NCBI GenBank assembly: GCA_947445495.1 | Contig: CANFEI010000071.1 | Span: forward strand, 1 to 6,594 | Length of the DNA stretch: 6,594 nt | Origin: Alcaligenaceae bacterium | GTDB lineage: Bacteria > Pseudomonadota > Gammaproteobacteria > Burkholderiales > Burkholderiaceae | Direction of reading: 5' to 3' | Part shown: one piece after another, positions 1 to 6,364 of the stretch | How positions within the stretch are numbered: the first letter of the stretch is position 1 | Layout of the letters: every line of letters starts with the position of its first letter | Notes under the pieces: model-generated | Told to the model about the DNA's origin: nothing | Seen by the model: only the letters and a program-made list of their open reading frames with translations | Database searches by the model: none | Program-made: the position numbers and the translations under genes

Positions 1-2
1 GC

Positions 3-185
3 ACATTATTTTCGCGCACGAATCTTTGGTTCGCTAAAAATGCCAATCAGTTGCTCTCGCACGTCGATCCCAAAGAAATTCCAATGAGCGTACGGTGGCC
101 AATCGTTGGGCTTTGGGGCGGCTGTATCATTGGACTCCTCTCGATGGTGACGCTCTGGGGAACACTAATTTTGGGTACTAGATAA
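3..185 (+). CDS. C-terminal part of a small membrane protein, truncated by the window edge
   Basis: Frame 3 is open from the first bases to a TAA at 183-185 and encodes 60 residues with no start in view, so the gene begins upstream. The N-terminal half of the fragment is polar (it includes LLSHVDPKEIP). From about residue 31 it becomes a hydrophobic Gly/Leu/Ile/Trp-rich stretch of roughly 27 residues (from RWPIVGLWGG to LILGTR), which reads as one transmembrane helix ending right at the C-terminus. Its stop codon overlaps the ATG of the next gene (TAATG), a typical sign of translational coupling in one operon. The family is not recognised and no function is proposed. The open frame, the coherent hydrophobic profile and the overlap support a real gene; the other two forward frames contain stops. 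Confidence 0.6.
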   Translation, partial: TLFSRTNLWFAKNANQLLSHVDPKEIPMSVRWPIVGLWGGCIIGLLSMVTLWGTLILGTR

Positions 186-457
186 TGGTTGACATTGAAC
201 ACGACGCTGCCGCGAGCCGTTTTTTTCTGCTGATCGAAGGCCATCGTTGCGTACTCGACTATGCCTTGACCAACGGCACAATGACGATCACGCACACCGG
301 AGTTCCTGAGGCCTTGGGTGGGCGCGGTTTAGCGGGCGAAATCACGCGCGTTGCACTAGAACACGCCAAACAACACGGATGGCGAGTCGTACCGCGCTGC
401 AGTTATGCCGCCGTTTACATTCAACGTCATCCTGAATATGCAAGCCTAGTGGGCTAA
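185..457 (+). CDS. Small GNAT-fold N-acetyltransferase, YjdJ/NATD1-like (Acetyltransf_CG type)
   Basis: This 90-residue protein matches the minimal GNAT family (Gcn5-related acetyltransferase, the type of E. coli YjdJ and human NATD1). These proteins keep only the acetyl-CoA-binding core. Visible features in order: N-terminal beta strands (residues 12-28), the HTGVPEAL segment (37-44), a pyrophosphate-binding-like loop GGRGLAG (45-51), a helix (52-64), then the family tail VVPRCSYAAVYIQRHPEY (68-85) with Cys72 in the P-x-C-S position and the His-Pro-Glu-Tyr end. The family normally has Asp or Glu at the position of Gly39 (HT[DE]V); Gly here is a deviation. The substrate of this family is generally unknown, so no specific reaction is assigned. 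The ATG overlaps the upstream stop by one base and lacks a strong ribosome binding site, which fits coupled translation. No clear terminator follows it. Confidence 0.85.
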   Translation: MVDIEHDAAASRFFLLIEGHRCVLDYALTNGTMTITHTGVPEALGGRGLAGEITRVALEHAKQHGWRVVPRCSYAAVYIQRHPEYASLVG

Positions 458-500
458 AGCGGATCTCAACCTGTATAAACAAAGAAATGCTTTAATTTAA

Positions 501-521
501 GTCTTATATAAGATATAAGAC
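501..521 (+). promoter_or_regulatory. 21-base perfect inverted repeat upstream of acnB, candidate transcription factor operator
   Basis: The arms GTCTTATAT (501-509) and ATATAAGAC (513-521) are perfect reverse complements around a 3-base centre (AAG). Overlapping the left side is a second perfect palindrome, TCTTATATAAGA (502-513). The element ends two bases before the proposed -35 hexamer of acnB, so a bound dimer would touch RNA polymerase. AT-rich palindromes of this kind occur upstream of central carbon genes in betaproteobacteria and are often assigned to GntR-family regulators; that assignment is recalled and not tested here. Whether the site activates or represses cannot be told. With transcription starting near 559, its centre lies at about -48. 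Confidence 0.65.
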
Positions 522-523
522 AC

Positions 524-552
524 TTGCTCGTCGCTCGACTTCACTCTACAAT
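524..552 (+). promoter_or_regulatory. Probable sigma-70 promoter of acnB
   Basis: A -35-like TTGCTC (524-529) and a -10 TACAAT (547-552, five of six consensus bases) are separated by the ideal 17 bases. Transcription would start near 559, giving a leader of about 30 bases before the ATG at 590. The -35 is only half matched, which is common for promoters controlled by a regulator, and the inverted repeat at 501-521 lies directly upstream. Confidence 0.55.
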
Positions 553-577
553 TCTATTTACCAATTTTCTTCACTTC

Positions 578-582
578 AAAGG
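578..582 (+). promoter_or_regulatory. Ribosome binding site that fixes the acnB start
   Basis: AAAGG lies seven bases before the ATG at 590. It supports that start over the in-frame TTG at 524, which coincides with the promoter -35 hexamer and would add 22 residues unlike any AcnB. Confidence 0.6.
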
Positions 583-589
583 CGCCCCC

Positions 590-3169
590 ATGCTCGAAGC
601 CTATCGCCAACATGTTGCCGAACGCGCAGCCCTCGGCATTCCTCCCCTTCCCTTAACGCCACAGCAAACGGCAGACTTGATTGCACTGCTGCAATCACCT
701 CCAGCAGGTCAAGGCGAAGCTCTGGTTGAACTCATTACGTACCGCGTACCTGCGGGCGTGGATGAGGCGGCTAAAGTCAAGGCAGCCTATCTTGCTGCCG
801 TGGCAAGCGGAAAAGAAAAATGCTCACTCATTTCCCGCGCAAAGGCCACGGAGTTATTGGGCACGATGCTAGGCGGCTACAACATCGGCCCAATGGTCGA
901 ACTGCTCGACGACGCCGAAGTGGGCAAGATCGCGGCAGAAGGCCTGAAGAAAACATTGCTGATGTTTGATGCGTTTCATGACGTCAAAGAAAAAGCAGTC
1001 AAAGGCAATGTAAACGCGAAAGCTGTGATGCAAAGCTGGGCTGATGCCGAATGGTTCACCAGCCGTCCAGAAGTTCCAAAGAGCTTGACCGTCACGATTC
1101 TCAAAGTGACAGGCGAAACAAACACCGACGATCTCTCGCCCGCTCCTGATGCCTGGAGCCGTCCAGATATTCCTCTGCACGCATTGGCGATGCTCAAAAA
1201 CCCACGTCCTGGGATTGAGCCTCAAGAGCCCGGCAAAATCGGGCCCATCAAGTTCATCAACGATTTAAAGAAGAAGGGCCACCTCGTCGCCTACGTTGGA
1301 GACGTTGTAGGTACGGGTTCATCGCGCAAATCAGCCACAAACTCGGTGCTTTGGTTTACCGGCGAAGACATTCCTTTCGTTCCAAACAAACGTTTTGGTG
1401 GAGTTTGTTTAGGCAATAAGATTGCACCGATCTTCTACAACACGATGGAAGACGCAGGCGCTCTGCCAATCGAACTGGATGTCTCGAGCATGAACATGGG
1501 CGACGTGGTTGAACTGCGCCCCTACGAAGGCCAAGCACTGAAAGATGGCAAGGTCATCTCCAAGTTTGAAGTCAAGTCTGATGTGCTGTTCGACGAGGTT
1601 CGTGCAGGGGGTCGTATTCCACTGATCGTCGGCCGTGGACTGACTAGCAAGGCGCGCGAGGCACTTGGTTTACCTCCTTCCACGCTCTTTCGCTTGCCGA
1701 CCAAGCCCGCTGAAAGCAAGAAAGGCTTCACCCTTGCACAGAAAATGGTTGGTCGTGCCTGTGGGCTGGCGGAAGGTCAAGGCGTGCGCCCAGGCGCATA
1801 CTGCGAACCATTGATGACGTCGGTTGGCAGCCAAGATACAACCGGTCCGATGACCCGCGACGAACTCAAAGACCTCGCTTGCTTGGGCTTCTCTGCAGAT
1901 CTGGTGATGCAGTCGTTCTGCCACACTGCCGCTTATCCCAAACCCGTCGACGTCAAAACGCAGCACACCCTGCCTCAGTTTATGAGCAACCGTGGCGGTA
2001 TTTCGCTGCGTCCCGGTGACGGCGTGATTCACTCTTGGCTCAATCGCATGCTCTTGCCTGACACAGTCGGCACAGGCGGTGATTCGCACACACGTTTCCC
2101 GATTGGCATCAGCTTTCCCGCAGGCTCGGGCCTCGTGGCATTTGCAGCCGCGACTGGGGTGATGCCTCTGGATATGCCAGAGTCTGTCTTGGTGCGTTTC
2201 AAAGGCAACATGCAGCCCGGCGTCACACTGCGTGACTTGGTCAGCGCCATTCCCTTATATGCCATCAAAGCGGGCTTGCTCACTGTCGAAAAGCAAAATA
2301 AAAAGAACATTTTCTCCGGTCGTATCCTGGAAATTGAAGGTCTGCCAGATCTCAAAGCCGAACAGGCTTTTGAATTGTCAGACGCGTCGGCTGAGCGCTC
2401 CTCAGCGGGATGCACGGTTCGCTTGAATAAAGAGCCCGTCATCGAATACATCAACAGCAACATCGTGATGCTCAAGTGGATGATTGCAAACGGCTACGAC
2501 GACGAGCGCAGCATCCGTCGTCGTATTGAGGCAATGCAAGCATGGCTGGCCAACCCCCAGTTGCTTCAGCCGGACGCTGACGCTGAATACGCTGCCGTGA
2601 TCGAGATCGATCTCGCTGACATTCATGAGCCAATCGTTGCTTGCCCGAACGATCCTGACGACGTGAAATTCTTGTCCGAAGTCGCTGGTGCCAAGATTGA
2701 TGAAGTATTCATCGGCAGTTGCATGACGAACATCGGCCATTTCCGCGCCGCTTCCAAGTTGCTCGAAGGCCAGCGCGATATGCCAGTTAAGTTGTGGATT
2801 GCCCCACCCACCAAGATGGATGAGACACAACTGACCGAAGAAGGCCACTACGGCGTATTTGGCGTGGCAGGGGCTCGTACCGAAATGCCAGGATGCTCCT
2901 TGTGCATGGGCAACCAAGCACAAGTGCGTGAAGGCGCAACCGTCATGTCAACCAGCACGCGCAACTTCCCGAATCGTCTGGGCAAGAACGCCAATGTTTA
3001 CCTTGGCTCGGCTGAGTTGGCCGCCATCTGCTCGAAACTTGGTCGTATACCGACCAAGCAAGAGTACATGGCGGACATGGGCGTGATCAAAGAAAGCAGC
3101 AAAGAGATCTATAAATATCTCAACTTTGATCAAATCCCTGACTACAAGGATGTCGCCGACGCAGTGTAA
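590..3169 (+). CDS. acnB: Aconitate hydratase B (bifunctional aconitase / 2-methylisocitrate dehydratase)
   Basis: AcnB interconverts citrate and isocitrate through cis-aconitate in the cytoplasmic TCA cycle; AcnB enzymes also hydrate 2-methyl-cis-aconitate in propionate catabolism. The 859-residue product aligns by eye almost continuously with E. coli AcnB (865 residues), starting [16 protein letters not shown]. Domain order is the AcnB one: an N-terminal helical HEAT-like domain (about 1-160), the swivel domain placed early (about 165-375, with [13 protein letters not shown] and GTGSSRK at 241-247), then the iron-sulphur core. Cys711 (GSCMTN), Cys769 and Cys772 (PGCSLCMGN) are the expected [4Fe-4S] ligands. 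The active-site segments DSHT (498-501) and STSTRNF (787-793) are intact. In the family the apo form can bind mRNA when iron is short or under oxidative stress. It is a single-gene unit: own promoter with a candidate operator before it, terminator 23 bases after it. Nothing is truncated or missing. Confidence 0.98.
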   Translation: MLEAYRQHVAERAALGIPPLPLTPQQTADLIALLQSPPAGQGEALVELITYRVPAGVDEAAKVKAAYLAAVASGKEKCSLISRAKATELLGTMLGGYNIGPMVELLDDAEVGKIAAEGLKKTLLMFDAFHDVKEKAVKGNVNAKAVMQSWADAEWFTSRPEVPKSLTVTILKVTGETNTDDLSPAPDAWSRPDIPLHALAMLKNPRPGIEPQEPGKIGPIKFINDLKKKGHLVAYVGDVVGTGSSRKSATNSVLWFTGEDIPFVPNKRFGGVCLGNKIAPIFYNTMEDAGALPIELDVSSMNMGDVVELRPYEGQALKDGKVISKFEVKSDVLFDEVRAGGRIPLIVGRGLTSKAREALGLPPSTLFRLPTKPAESKKGFTLAQKMVGRACGLAEGQGVRPGAYCEPLMTSVGSQDTTGPMTRDELKDLACLGFSADLVMQSFCHTAAYPKPVDVKTQHTLPQFMSNRGGISLRPGDGVIHSWLNRMLLPDTVGTGGDSHTRFPIGISFPAGSGLVAFAAATGVMPLDMPESVLVRFKGNMQPGVTLRDLVSAIPLYAIKAGLLTVEKQNKKNIFSGRILEIEGLPDLKAEQAFELSDASAERSSAGCTVRLNKEPVIEYINSNIVMLKWMIANGYDDERSIRRRIEAMQAWLANPQLLQPDADAEYAAVIEIDLADIHEPIVACPNDPDDVKFLSEVAGAKIDEVFIGSCMTNIGHFRAASKLLEGQRDMPVKLWIAPPTKMDETQLTEEGHYGVFGVAGARTEMPGCSLCMGNQAQVREGATVMSTSTRNFPNRLGKNANVYLGSAELAAICSKLGRIPTKQEYMADMGVIKESSKEIYKYLNFDQIPDYKDVADAV

Positions 3170-3192
3170 TCACTGCCCGCGGTGGCACCACC

Positions 3193-3232
3193 ACACCCGT
3201 CTTGTGCCTCGTGCGCCTGACGGGTGTTTTTT
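3193..3232 (+). terminator. Rho-independent terminator of acnB
   Basis: ACACCCGTC (3193-3201) and GACGGGTGT (3219-3227) form a perfect 9-bp GC-rich stem, followed by a run of six T (3227-3232, the first being the last stem base). The 17-base loop is longer than usual. It begins 23 bases after the acnB stop and ends 85 bases before the next gene, so it separates the two units. Confidence 0.85.
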
Positions 3233-3282
3233 ATTCTGCCCGGTACAAAGCAGCTTGACCGCGGCGAAACGCCATTGTTCGT

Positions 3283-3288
3283 TACACT
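3283..3288 (+). promoter_or_regulatory. Possible -10 element for the DUF2863-like gene and earP
   Basis: TACACT matches four of six -10 bases and lies 29 bases before the ATG at 3318, after the acnB terminator, where a promoter is needed. The only good -35 candidate, TTGACC (3255-3260), is 22 bases away, too far for a standard sigma-70 promoter. A small perfect hairpin, GGCG-AAA-CGCC (3263-3273), lies between them. The call rests mainly on position and is weak. Confidence 0.3.
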
Positions 3289-3317
3289 AGCGTTCTTTCT
3301 GATTGTTCTTTCCCGAT

Positions 3318-4532
3318 ATGGCTCGCGCCCGCTCAACAACCTCCTCTACCCGCCTGAATCGCGATGCGACCCGCTTGGTTTCGCTTGCCCTAGCCTTACA
3401 CAACTCCGGCAGCCGCGTAGAGGACCAATACTGGGAAAGCGAACTTGGCGCGATCCTGAACAAGCTGATGCGGGCAGGCAACGATTCTGTCATCGACTCC
3501 GCGCTCGACCATCTCTCGAAAACTAATCTTGGTGGGTATGAAGTATTAATCGAGCAGGCTGAAACACTCTCCGAGTCGTGTGTGATTGAGAAAGACGGTG
3601 CGCGCTATGACGTGCTGCTGATCGTCGCGCCAATCGTCGCCTGGACGCGTTACAGCATCCCGGCTTGCGATATACCCATCGGCACCATCACCGACATCCG
3701 AAGTCATTTACAGGCCCATGTGCTTGCAGCAAACACTCAGCTTGCAATCATGCCCAGGCTCGCAAGCCTCGATCAAATGCCTCGTAGCTTTTGTGAAACA
3801 TGGGAATGGTTACTCAAACTCGGCGCCCAAGCGCTTGATCTACCCGGCGCGCTTCCCAAGTTGAATACCGAACCTGACGCCTTCAACATGCTTGCGGATA
3901 CACGTTATCTGGTGGCGGCCGTCGCGATCCCAGAGGGACAACCTCTATTTCGTTGGCAGGAGGAGCCGGGCGAGCTTGGTGAGGGTCGCGTCAAATGCCT
4001 TGAAAACTGGGGCAATGCCACACAACCTCTTTTTGCGGAACTCTTGGCAGGCTGTGGTTTTGAAATACTCGTCCCAGACGCCTATTACGTCAGCAATCGT
4101 GAAGCCGATCGACGTGTACGCCCTCTCTCAGTCAAAGCGGCGGTCTCGTGGCTTGGTTCAGCACTGAATATCGAGCCTAGCCAACTGCGCGCAGTGGTTG
4201 CTGGATGCGGCGAGCAGCGCATCGATGAATACCGCATTGGCTTCACACAAAAGAATCAGAATGAGGTGGTCTACGGCTGTCTTTGGCCCTTGTACGGCAA
4301 AGAAGAGGATCAGCCTCTGCTCGATTGCGAACCGACACCGATTGATACGGTCGATGAGATCGCGGCCTTACTCAAAGAGTGCGGTGTCACGGATATTCGC
4401 CGGCTGCCTGGCACGCTACCGCCTGATTTTTGTGAAGACTGTGGCGCACCGCACTTCCCAAACCCCGCCGGTGAAATGGTCCACGCCGAGCTACCCGAAG
4501 ACGCCGAAACGGCGCCTGCGCACTTTCACTAG
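3318..4532 (+). CDS. DUF2863-like protein of unknown function, upstream partner of earP
   Basis: The 404-residue product resembles the betaproteobacterial DUF2863 family, recognised mainly from its opening: a basic Ser/Thr/Arg-rich start, then LVSLALALHNSGSRVEDQYWE. No enzyme motif, signal peptide or membrane helix is evident, so a soluble cytoplasmic protein is likely. The C-terminus is notable: DFCEDCG gives a CxxC pair (Cys372, Cys375), followed within 30 residues by His379, His389, His402 and His404, a possible metal-binding tail. ATG 3318 is preferred over the in-frame TTG at 3303, which adds only five residues. There is no purine-rich ribosome binding site before it. Its stop is two bases from the earP ATG, so the two are probably co-transcribed and translationally coupled. 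A role in EF-P modification is a guess from position alone. The family call is from memory; the reading frame itself is certain. Confidence 0.8.
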   Translation: MARARSTTSSTRLNRDATRLVSLALALHNSGSRVEDQYWESELGAILNKLMRAGNDSVIDSALDHLSKTNLGGYEVLIEQAETLSESCVIEKDGARYDVLLIVAPIVAWTRYSIPACDIPIGTITDIRSHLQAHVLAANTQLAIMPRLASLDQMPRSFCETWEWLLKLGAQALDLPGALPKLNTEPDAFNMLADTRYLVAAVAIPEGQPLFRWQEEPGELGEGRVKCLENWGNATQPLFAELLAGCGFEILVPDAYYVSNREADRRVRPLSVKAAVSWLGSALNIEPSQLRAVVAGCGEQRIDEYRIGFTQKNQNEVVYGCLWPLYGKEEDQPLLDCEPTPIDTVDEIAALLKECGVTDIRRLPGTLPPDFCEDCGAPHFPNPAGEMVHAELPEDAETAPAHFH

Positions 4533-4534
4533 CG

Positions 4535-5635
4535 ATGCACGCGGATATTTTTTGCCGCGTCGTCGATAACTACGGTGATATTGGCGTCACCTGGCGGCTG
4601 GCACGTCAGCTACAACGCGAGTGCGGCTGGTCGATTCGGCTTTGGGTCGATACACTCGAAAGCTTAAAAAAACTGAATGCTAACGTAGACCTCTCACGCA
4701 GCATACAAATGGTTGACGATATTGAGATCGTGCACTGGTCTAACCCCGTCATTGATCTCACACCGCATCCAATAGTGATCGCCAGCTTTTCTTGTGCACT
4801 CCCTCCAAGCTTTCAAGCGCGCATGCTGCCTGGCAAGACGCTGTGGATTAACCTTGAATATCTGAGTGCAGAAGCGTGGGTAGAAGGTTGTCACGCGCTC
4901 CCCTCCCTGCGCTCAGACGGCTTACATGCAAATTTCTTTTTCCCTGGCTTCACCGCAAAAACGGGGGGCTTAATTAAAGAGTCCGGACTGCTAGCCGCAC
5001 GGGATACTTGGCAAGCGGATCCTGACCGACAGGCTCACTGGATCAAGTCCCTCGGTGTGTCGCCTAAGGGCATGCAAGCATGGCAGTCAGGTCGACTGAT
5101 CTCAATTTTCTGTTATTCGCAAGCGCCGCTGCAGGCGTTCTTTAAGCAATTGACAGACAACAAGACCCCAACCCTAATGCTGATTCCACAAAGCGTCGCC
5201 AGCAGCATCCCCAACGGCCAGCACGGCAATCTCCATGTGGCACGGATACCGTTCACGTCCCAGACAGAATACGACCAAACGCTTTGGACAGCTGATCTCA
5301 ACATCGTGCGCGGTGAAGACTCGTTTGTCAGAGGGTTATGGGCTGCCAAGCCGTGTATCTGGCATATTTATCCGCAAACCGAAGATACCCACTTGATCAA
5401 ACTCGATGCCTGGCTGGCTCGTACCGCACTAGCGGACTCCGTCAAGTCCCACATCCGAACTTGGAACAGTGAAGACACCGCGAAAGCTGACCCATGCACA
5501 TGGGGGCCCTTATTGGAGCCAGGCTGCTTGAGCATTTGGGCGCAAGAAGCCAGACACATTGCGGCGGACCTCGCTCAAAACCCCGACTTAGCGCATTCGC
5601 TAGACCTCTTTTGTCGAACAAAATACGGGCATTAA
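4535..5635 (+). CDS. earP: EF-P arginine-32 rhamnosyltransferase EarP
   Basis: EarP transfers L-rhamnose from dTDP-beta-L-rhamnose to Arg32 of EF-P in the cytoplasm, by an inverting GT-B mechanism. The 366-residue product has the family landmarks. The N-terminal [21 protein letters not shown] carries Asp11 and Asp15, matching the essential aspartates near the N-terminus of characterised EarPs. ISIFCY places Tyr194 in the region of the nucleotide-sugar-binding tyrosine. The C-terminal Rossmann half has [14 protein letters not shown], with Arg259, Glu261, Asp262 and Ser263 of the donor-binding motif, followed by [23 protein letters not shown]. Length is within the usual range (roughly 360-390). 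The gene starts two bases after the DUF2863-like stop without its own Shine-Dalgarno sequence, so it probably depends on coupled translation. Its substrate gene, efp, follows 109 bases downstream, and the EF-P encoded there has the required Arg32. The residue equivalences are recalled from the literature and not aligned here. Confidence 0.95.
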   Translation: MHADIFCRVVDNYGDIGVTWRLARQLQRECGWSIRLWVDTLESLKKLNANVDLSRSIQMVDDIEIVHWSNPVIDLTPHPIVIASFSCALPPSFQARMLPGKTLWINLEYLSAEAWVEGCHALPSLRSDGLHANFFFPGFTAKTGGLIKESGLLAARDTWQADPDRQAHWIKSLGVSPKGMQAWQSGRLISIFCYSQAPLQAFFKQLTDNKTPTLMLIPQSVASSIPNGQHGNLHVARIPFTSQTEYDQTLWTADLNIVRGEDSFVRGLWAAKPCIWHIYPQTEDTHLIKLDAWLARTALADSVKSHIRTWNSEDTAKADPCTWGPLLEPGCLSIWAQEARHIAADLAQNPDLAHSLDLFCRTKYGH

Positions 5636-5668
5636 CATCGAACTACAGCAGTTCAGCCTCGAACAGGC

Positions 5669-5674
5669 TAAAAT
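5669..5674 (+). promoter_or_regulatory. Probable -10 element of the efp promoter
   Basis: TAAAAT matches five of six -10 bases and would start transcription near 5681, leaving a leader of about 64 bases. No convincing -35 lies 16-19 bases upstream, so strength or accessory factors are unclear. It would give efp expression separate from earP, as expected for an abundant translation factor and a low-abundance modifying enzyme; read-through from earP is also possible because no terminator separates them. Confidence 0.5.
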
Positions 5675-5696
5675 AGAGGGCTTTTTTACAAAACCG

Positions 5697-5735
5697 CTCC
5701 GGCAATTGAGTCCCGGAGACCCAAAGTTACCGGAG
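5697..5735 (+). promoter_or_regulatory. efp leader with two mutually exclusive hairpins, one covering the ribosome binding site
   Basis: CTCCGG (5697-5702) is followed by two copies of its reverse complement: CCGGAG at 5713-5718, and again at 5730-5735, where it contains the efp Shine-Dalgarno sequence. Pairing with the first copy leaves the ribosome binding site free; pairing with the second hides it. The stems are 6 bp (a G-U pair can extend the second), so the energies would be modest and the nearer pairing should be favoured. The complementarity is seen directly; a regulatory role is inferred. Confidence 0.35.
5732..5735 (+). promoter_or_regulatory. Ribosome binding site that fixes the efp start
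   Basis: GGAG lies nine bases before ATG 5745 and supports it over the in-frame TTG at 5706. The ATG start also puts the modified arginine exactly at residue 32. Confidence 0.75.
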
Positions 5736-5744
5736 TTTTTAAGC

Positions 5745-6302
5745 ATGAAAACCGCACAAGAGCTGCGCGTAGGCAACGTCGTGATGGTTGGCAAAGATGC
5801 CGTCGTCGTGCAGCGCGCCGAATACAGTAAATCGGGCCGCAACGCCTCGGTCGTTAAACTCAAATTTAAAAATCTGCTGACTGGTTCTGGCAGTGAAACC
5901 GTTTCCAAAGCCGACGAAAAGTACGATGTCGTTGTGCTTGATCGCAAAGAGTGCACCTACTCTTACTTTGCAGATCCCATGTATGTGTTTATGGACGCCG
6001 ACTTCAATCAATACGAGATCGAGTCAGACAGTATGGGCGACACCCTGAACTATCTCGAAGAAGGCATGCCTGTTGAGGCGGTATTCTATGACGGCCGCGC
6101 GATTTCTGTTGAGTTACCTACGATGGTTGTTCGTGAAATTATCTACACCGAGCCAGCTGTGCGCGGTGACACCTCAGGCAAGGTAATGAAACCCGCCAGG
6201 ATCAATACAGGGCATGAGTTGCCAGTGCCACTTTTTTGCGCTATCGGTGACAAAATTGAAATCGACACACGCACCGGCGAATACCGTAGTCGGGTAATGT
6301 AA
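5745..6302 (+). CDS. efp: Translation elongation factor P, Arg32 (EarP-modified) type
   Basis: EF-P binds between the ribosomal P and E sites and stimulates peptide bond formation when ribosomes stall on consecutive prolines. The 185-residue product has the standard three domains: an N-terminal KOW-like domain (about 1-62), a first OB domain (about 65-125) and a second OB domain (about 129-184) ending with the family signature around [23 protein letters not shown]. The tip of the domain I loop reads [11 protein letters not shown] with Arg32, the residue rhamnosylated by EarP, rather than the lysine used by EpmA-type EF-Ps. This agrees with earP just upstream. It has a good Shine-Dalgarno sequence, its own -10 element and a strong terminator, as expected for a highly expressed single gene. 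A YeiP-type paralogue is unlikely because the loop and neighbourhood fit EF-P. Confidence 0.98.
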   Translation: MKTAQELRVGNVVMVGKDAVVVQRAEYSKSGRNASVVKLKFKNLLTGSGSETVSKADEKYDVVVLDRKECTYSYFADPMYVFMDADFNQYEIESDSMGDTLNYLEEGMPVEAVFYDGRAISVELPTMVVREIIYTEPAVRGDTSGKVMKPARINTGHELPVPLFCAIGDKIEIDTRTGEYRSRVM

Positions 6303-6325
6303 AAATCAAGCGCTGCTGAATTAAT

Positions 6326-6353
6326 AATAGCTCCTTCGGGAGCTATTTTTTTT
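6326..6353 (+). terminator. Rho-independent terminator of efp
   Basis: AATAGCTCC (6326-6334) and GGAGCTATT (6339-6347) form a perfect 9-bp stem closed by the very stable C(UUCG)G tetraloop. Eight T follow (6346-6353, the first two within the stem). It begins 24 bases after the efp stop. On the minus strand the sequence after the stem is only moderately T-rich (ATTAATTC), so it may weakly terminate the converging gene as well. Confidence 0.95.
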
Positions 6354-6364
6354 GTCTTGTGAGG

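Noticed and set aside
458..500. Terminator after the GNAT gene
   Set aside because: No GC-rich stem with a T run is present; AAAG/CTTT near 481-494 is too short.
524..589. In-frame TTG that would extend AcnB by 22 residues
   Set aside because: It coincides with the -35 hexamer, the added residues do not resemble AcnB, and the ATG at 590 has a ribosome binding site and the canonical [14 protein letters not shown] start.
2029..2923. Long open frames on the minus strand inside acnB (148 and 173 codons)
   Set aside because: They are shadows of a highly conserved acnB frame; their products show no recognisable domain and they have no supporting start signals.
3181..3192. GGTGGCACCACC as a separate regulatory hairpin after acnB
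   Set aside because: The 4-bp stem is too small to call, and the strong terminator stem follows immediately.
5655..5669. Hairpin AGCCT-CGAAC-AGGCT between earP and efp as an earP terminator
   Set aside because: The stem is only 5 bp and is followed by AAAATAG rather than a T run; it overlaps the efp -10 element.
5706..5744. In-frame TTG that would extend EF-P by 13 residues
   Set aside because: It would move the modified arginine from 32 to 45, and it precedes the Shine-Dalgarno sequence that serves ATG 5745.
5600..6011. Minus-strand open frames across the start of efp
   Set aside because: They overlap the certain efp frame and its leader, and their translations resemble no family.
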